This document shows positions 60,106-64,000 of a DNA stretch of 64,000 nt, piece by piece; position 1 is the stretch's first letter; every line of letters begins with the position of its first letter. The notes below the pieces were generated by a model. It worked only from the letters and a program-made list of their open reading frames with translations, was not told the DNA's origin and did no database searches. This stretch comes from Aphrophora alni (Eukaryota; Arthropoda; Insecta; Hemiptera; Aphrophoridae), in the NCBI GenBank assembly GCA_963513935.1, contig OY740772.1, positions 13,672,098-13,736,097 of the forward strand, given 5' to 3'. Both the position numbers and the translations under genes were made by a program.

Positions 60106-60715
60106 ACGATGCTTTATTGAGTTTTTGAAACTCCAAAATTTGTTTTTGCCATTATTTCTGACTGACGCCTTAACATCATCCCAACGAGTGGACCAAATTT
60201 AATAAAATTTTCCAGCAAGGGATAATTCTGCCATATTTTGAGGCGTTTTTTGGAGGTATGCTGCTTTACGAACAAACTTTTTAATTATTGTAATAATTAT
60301 GTGTGTTAGAATTAGTTTGAGTACGATCTTCTTCCTTTAGTTCATTTTTTGTTTTTGTTTTGGAACATTACTTCTGATTGCTTATATATTTAGTCGTTAA
60401 TAATTTTTTCTCGTTTTATCTTTAGTTGTTTTGGTAGAAGCACTCGCTATACAAAGTTTGTACTCAATGAGTAACGTGCCTTGGAACTAAGAATTTGTAG
60501 ATTTTTTCAAAAATGTCATGACTTATCGATGTAAAGTCAATTTTCTCAACTTTACTGCCACCAATTGTTACTTTTGGTATTATTTTCTGAAACGCATACA
60601 ATTTTTAGTAAAATACAACTATTTTCATTTCGAAAAATAATAATGTAGTGTATTTATTTAGTTACAATCTTTTTGAGCACTGTGGTGAAATTCACAATAA
60701 TGAATTAAATAAATA
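60106..60715. other. Non-coding DNA right of array B
   Basis: The array stops abruptly after GCTATGGCGGCACC at about 60,105. The DNA beyond is AT-rich with no gene recognised. Confidence 0.6.
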
Positions 60716-61019
60716 ATTCGAACTAAATAAATACAACAATGATTCGAATTTGCCCCTAACCACAATCACTAGAAAATTTAAAATAAAACGCAATTATCTG
60801 ATTAATTGTTCTTTATTAATTATTTCCACTAATATAGTAGATATGTAAGTTTAGATTTAGTTTATAAGCAAGACCCTCCGATGATGATAACCATGTTATC
60901 GAAATGTACATCAGGGCATTAGTGGAAATAATTAATCAGATAATTGTGTTTTATTTTAAATTTTCTAGTGATTGTGATTAGGGGCAAATTCGAATCATTA
61001 TTGTATTTATTTAGTTCGA
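60716..61019. repeat. Foldback element with hammerhead-like core in the spacer
   Basis: The left arm (about 60,716-60,830) and right arm (about 60,917-61,019) are close reverse complements, sharing AATTCGAACTAAATAAATAC, GATTCGAATTTGCCCCTAA and CTAGAAAATTTAAAATAAAA. The spacer of about 90 bp holds CCGATGATGATAACCATGTT then ATCGAAATG (60,878-60,904), a stem GATAAC/GTTATC between CCGATGA and GAAA. Confidence 0.78.
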
Positions 61020-61201
61020 AACAAACAAAATAGGTGTTTTTGGTGAAAAAAACCTGAAATATTTGAAACACTATTGTCGGATTGTTGTTAGGTATAAGAA
61101 TTGTCAAATTGTTTCAAAAACTTGTCCTTTTAATAAGCTTTCATTTGATATGACACTTCAGTTTATTCTTTTAAATTGTAAGTCTAGTACTAAAATAAGT
61201 C

Positions 61202-61225
61202 TTGAAGATGGAAGAACTTCGAAAC
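61202..61225 (+). other. Hammerhead-like core motif (isolated)
   Basis: TTGAAGATGGAAGAACTTCG followed by AAACGCGTC gives a GAAG/CTTC hairpin between TTGAAGA and GAAAC. The first base departs from the CTGANGA consensus. Flanking GTCTT and AAGAC could pair. It is not clearly within a foldback. Confidence 0.45.
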
Positions 61226-61299
61226 GCGTCGACAAATATAAATTATAAGACAATATTAGGACTTAACTCAAATTAACAAAATATTAAATTACGATTTTC

Positions 61300-63250
61300 T
61301 CAAAATCTGCTTAAACGATTACGATCAAATTTTTGTATCATTTCAGTATACCAAATGCTAAAATAAAATTGCGTTTCGAAAATGAAAATGAACCCTGACG
61401 GCCGTCATTAATAACTTTTTGAATCAAATGAAATTGTATGACAATTTAATATACAAGCTAAGCAAGTTTTGACTTTTAAATATACAAATATAAATAATTT
61501 TCATTGAAAATATTTGTTATTTATTGATAGAAAGACAAAAAGTGGTTTACCCACAAGTGCTCACTTGTAATTAGTTCGGGTGTGACAGACCCGAAGACAA
61601 GCTGGATCTTTGCTTCACGTAGTCTTGATTAGATCTCTCTTTTTAATCTTTCCTATCAGGTCTCTCTTGACCAACTCTTGTTCTCTTCCGACACTGACGC
61701 TATTAGAGTATTGGAGGGCTAGGAGTTTTTGTTTTACGCTCTTTTCTCCTTTTTTTTATAAGGCGATGATGACCGAAAGGTTTTCGTTTATACACGATAA
61801 GGAAAATAAGTGTTTGTTAGAATGATGTCAATCTGTCGTCTATGCGGTGCTCTTCATCCCAAATGTGGTTTAATTAAATTTAGGCATATATTGATCATAT
61901 ATAGGGATATTTTTTATTTTCTGATAACTCGAAGTTGGCAATCATAAGAAAAAAACAAAATTAAGATTTTATCAAAACCGGCTTAAACGATTTTGAACAA
62001 ATTTTGCTCAAGTGTAACCTCTAGAGACGAAACTTATTGATCGCAATCTCTAATCGAACCCTAATGCCGGTTTGTGAGTTATCAGCAAAAGATAAAAATC
62101 GGTATTAGAACTGTCGGTAAAATACTTAATTTCTCAAAATCGGGTCACCGATTTCGTTTAATTTTGAGGGAAATGTGAAGATTAATGAACTAAACAAATG
62201 TGCAAATTTACAAGTAAATAATTTTGTACTTCAACAGTAATTGGAAAAACAATAACGAACCTAGACTACCGTCATTAGAAACTCAATTTTTAAAAATACG
62301 ATTTATCATGAGGACGTATGGGACAAGCGGAGCAAGTTGTGGCCCTTATTTAAATATATTTTTAAGACAGCGACCATGATTTTTCACTTTTTGTTTGATA
62401 ATTACCGAACTGAAATTTTGGTGACGATTAGTTTTGGATAGTAAGAAAGTTTGTGCAGTTTTTTGTACCATTTATTGTGTTTTTCTCACGTATCGAAACA
62501 TTTTTGGAAATAGGATATTATTTTTGTGAGAAAAATGGTGTATGTTTTTGTTCATTCAATTTATTTATGTTTGTTTATTTAATACAAGTTTACACGCAGA
62601 TGTAAGAAATTATTTGCTAAATATATGCTTCATTAAAGGGTGTATTTCAGTTCTCAGTACGCCCTAATCGATAAAGATACATTTTCTTTTAATTGGTTAA
62701 AAATGAAAGGTAAACATTGTTAGCTAATTATTAATTAAAAAATTATAACAATTAAAAACAGTACATTCTATACAACTACGATAAAAAAGTCACTTGAAGG
62801 TAGTTTAATAGAATTTCTACACAGAAGGAAATCCCCGGTATATCTCATTAAATTGGCTTTAATTGTTTCTCAAGGTTGAAAAAATAATTGTTTAAAAGTG
62901 ACGTAAGAGCGCTCGACTGCAACGCGCTCTGTGTTGCTAGAAGCTATAACAACATGGAGAAGTAGAGAAGAAGAAGAAATATGCAGTTTAGTTGAGTTTC
63001 TTGAACCGGTCTAACGTTCCTTCTGTTGTCTTGGTCACTCATTCATGTAAATTCAAGTTTTTTAAATAGTTTCCGGTATTTTTAAAGTGATCCGTGTTTT
63101 AATGAATAATATATTTGAATAGTGTTTTATTTAGTTGTTTTGGTGTGTGTTTTACGTGAGTTTTGTTGGTTTTAAATAGTTTAACGTGTGTTGTTTTGTT
63201 ACCTTTTAGGTTATCTGTGCTTTCTTGGAAGTTTTCAACTGTTTTTTAGT
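61300..63250. other. Non-coding DNA with degenerate direct repeats
   Basis: Three diverged segments beginning near 61,298, 61,965 and 62,130 each combine a TCTCAAAAT(C)-type string, an ACGATT(T) string, and further on an AACCC(T)..GCCGTCATTA-type string. This suggests an old repeat of a few hundred bases. A reversed copy of the GGGTCT-type dispersed repeat lies at 61,655-61,745. The stretch 62,895-63,254 is a little less AT-rich, includes TGACGTAA at about 62,901 and may be the promoter and leader of the exon at 63,255. Confidence 0.45.
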
Positions 63251-63254
63251 GAGA

Positions 63255-63284
63255 ATGCCGCCAATTTTGTTGTACAATGTTGAG
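63255..63284 (+). CDS. Candidate first coding exon of an unidentified gene
   Basis: ATGCCGCCAATTTTGTTGTA begins a ten-codon frame (MPPILLYNVE) that ends GTTGAG before a good donor, GTATGT, in phase 0. A less AT-rich leader with a TGACGTAA element lies upstream. Ten residues are too few to identify a family, and no second exon could be located within the window. The assignment rests on the start, donor and leader context only. Confidence 0.35.
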
Positions 63285-63599
63285 GTATGTTTTTATTGAT
63301 ATAGTTTTGTTTTAATTAAATCGTAAAGTCAATTGACGTTAAGAGTTTTGTTTGTTTAACCGGAGTTAATTTGAAAATCACATCTGTTGTGGTACAGCCT
63401 GTTGCAAAACTATTTCGAATAGAGGGAGCGGCTCTTTTGTAGTATTTTTTAATTTCCCTTCCATTTCTGTAGGTGGGTTTATTGTAAAACTTTTATGTTA
63501 TGTTGTTTTGTTATTACTGTTTGTGTGATTGATTGCTACCATAAAATGATATATTTATAGATCTCATACTTGACTGAGCAATCTTATATAAACTATTAA

Positions 63600-64000
63600 A
63601 GTTTACAATACAACTGTTTCGCCTGTTTGTCAGGCATCATTAGAACACTTATAACATTACAATTGTCTATGTTAAAATAATTTAAAAAACACATTTAGAA
63701 ATCACATTTAAAACTCATTGTAAACGTGTATCCAAGTCACAAAGTATTACTAAAATACTAATCTTATTTTCCGCATAAAAAAAAAAAAAAGTCACAAGAC
63801 TGAAAATAAGGTTAGTACTGTATTGTAGTATCGCAATTAAACACAAATAAAAATAAATTTTTAACACATTAATTTTTAAATTTTATTTCACATTGTGTTA
63901 AACAATATGAAAGTGGACGGTCACGGGTCAATTAATAAGTGTTAAAAATTTATTTAAATTTTTGTATACGTTTTAATGTGACTTCTAAATGTGTGTTTTA
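63600..64000. repeat. Foldback element cut by the window end, with hammerhead-like core
   Basis: ACACATTTAGAAATCACATT near 63,689 is matched in reverse by AATGTGACTTCTAAATGTGT at the very end. A nested pair around an A14 run (TACTAATCTTATTTTC and GAAAATAAGGTTAGTA, 63,757-63,820) forms a second hairpin. On the minus strand at 63,616-63,643 lies CTAATGA, a GCCTG/CAGGC hairpin, then GAAACAGTTG, closely similar to the motif at 32,680-32,707. The right boundary is outside the window. Confidence 0.62.

Overview
This is a stretch of AT-rich animal nuclear DNA, most likely from an insect. The evidence is an intron-split animal gene with consensus GT/AG splice sites, introns of kilobase size filled with decayed transposons (mariner, Tc1-like, pogo/Tigger-like, PIF/Harbinger and LINE), many foldback elements, and no bacterial-style gene packing apart from one small module. 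A hemipteran would fit, but the species cannot be fixed from the sequence alone.

Layout. Positions 1-12,580 are non-coding, with two foldback repeats and low-complexity tracts. Positions 12,585-27,959 hold the only host gene I can reconstruct: a four-exon, minus-strand gene for a 203-residue thioredoxin-fold protein of the prostamide/prostaglandin F synthase family (PRXL2B), with the active-site pair C44/C47. Intron 3 carries a pogo-like element (13,803-14,706). Intron 2 carries pieces of LINE RNase H and reverse transcriptase. Intron 1 carries a dead mariner, a decayed PIF/Harbinger element with its transposase and MADF-type partner on opposite and interleaved strands, and another LINE scrap. 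Positions 28,000-45,880 are a repeat graveyard with dispersed families, a MITE seen twice, a large palindrome, and a Tc1-like element with arms of about 285 bp that still carries the transposase N-terminus.

Positions 45,885-60,105 are the most striking part. A satellite-like array of about 85 units (mostly 106 bp, with 102- and 108-bp variants) is followed by a 2.5-kb non-repetitive module, then by a second array of about 27 nearly identical 101-bp units. The module (about 54,880-57,360) is less AT-rich, has no introns and is compactly organised. It has a G-rich tract, then three same-strand reading-frame sets spaced 17 bp apart or overlapping by ATGA, then a hairpin-forming inverted repeat. 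It looks like a virus-like or plasmid-like cassette embedded in, or amplified with, a satellite. Two of its breaks lie at homopolymers, so they could be assembly errors. I do not recognise the three products; the first has a weak resemblance to replication-initiator proteins.

A second recurring signal is a short structured motif: CTGANGA-like sequence, a small hairpin, then GAAA or GAAAC. It occurs at six places (seven copies), mostly inside or beside foldback elements, and resembles a hammerhead ribozyme core. The right end (63,255) has a possible first coding exon of a plus-strand gene that runs out of what can be traced here.
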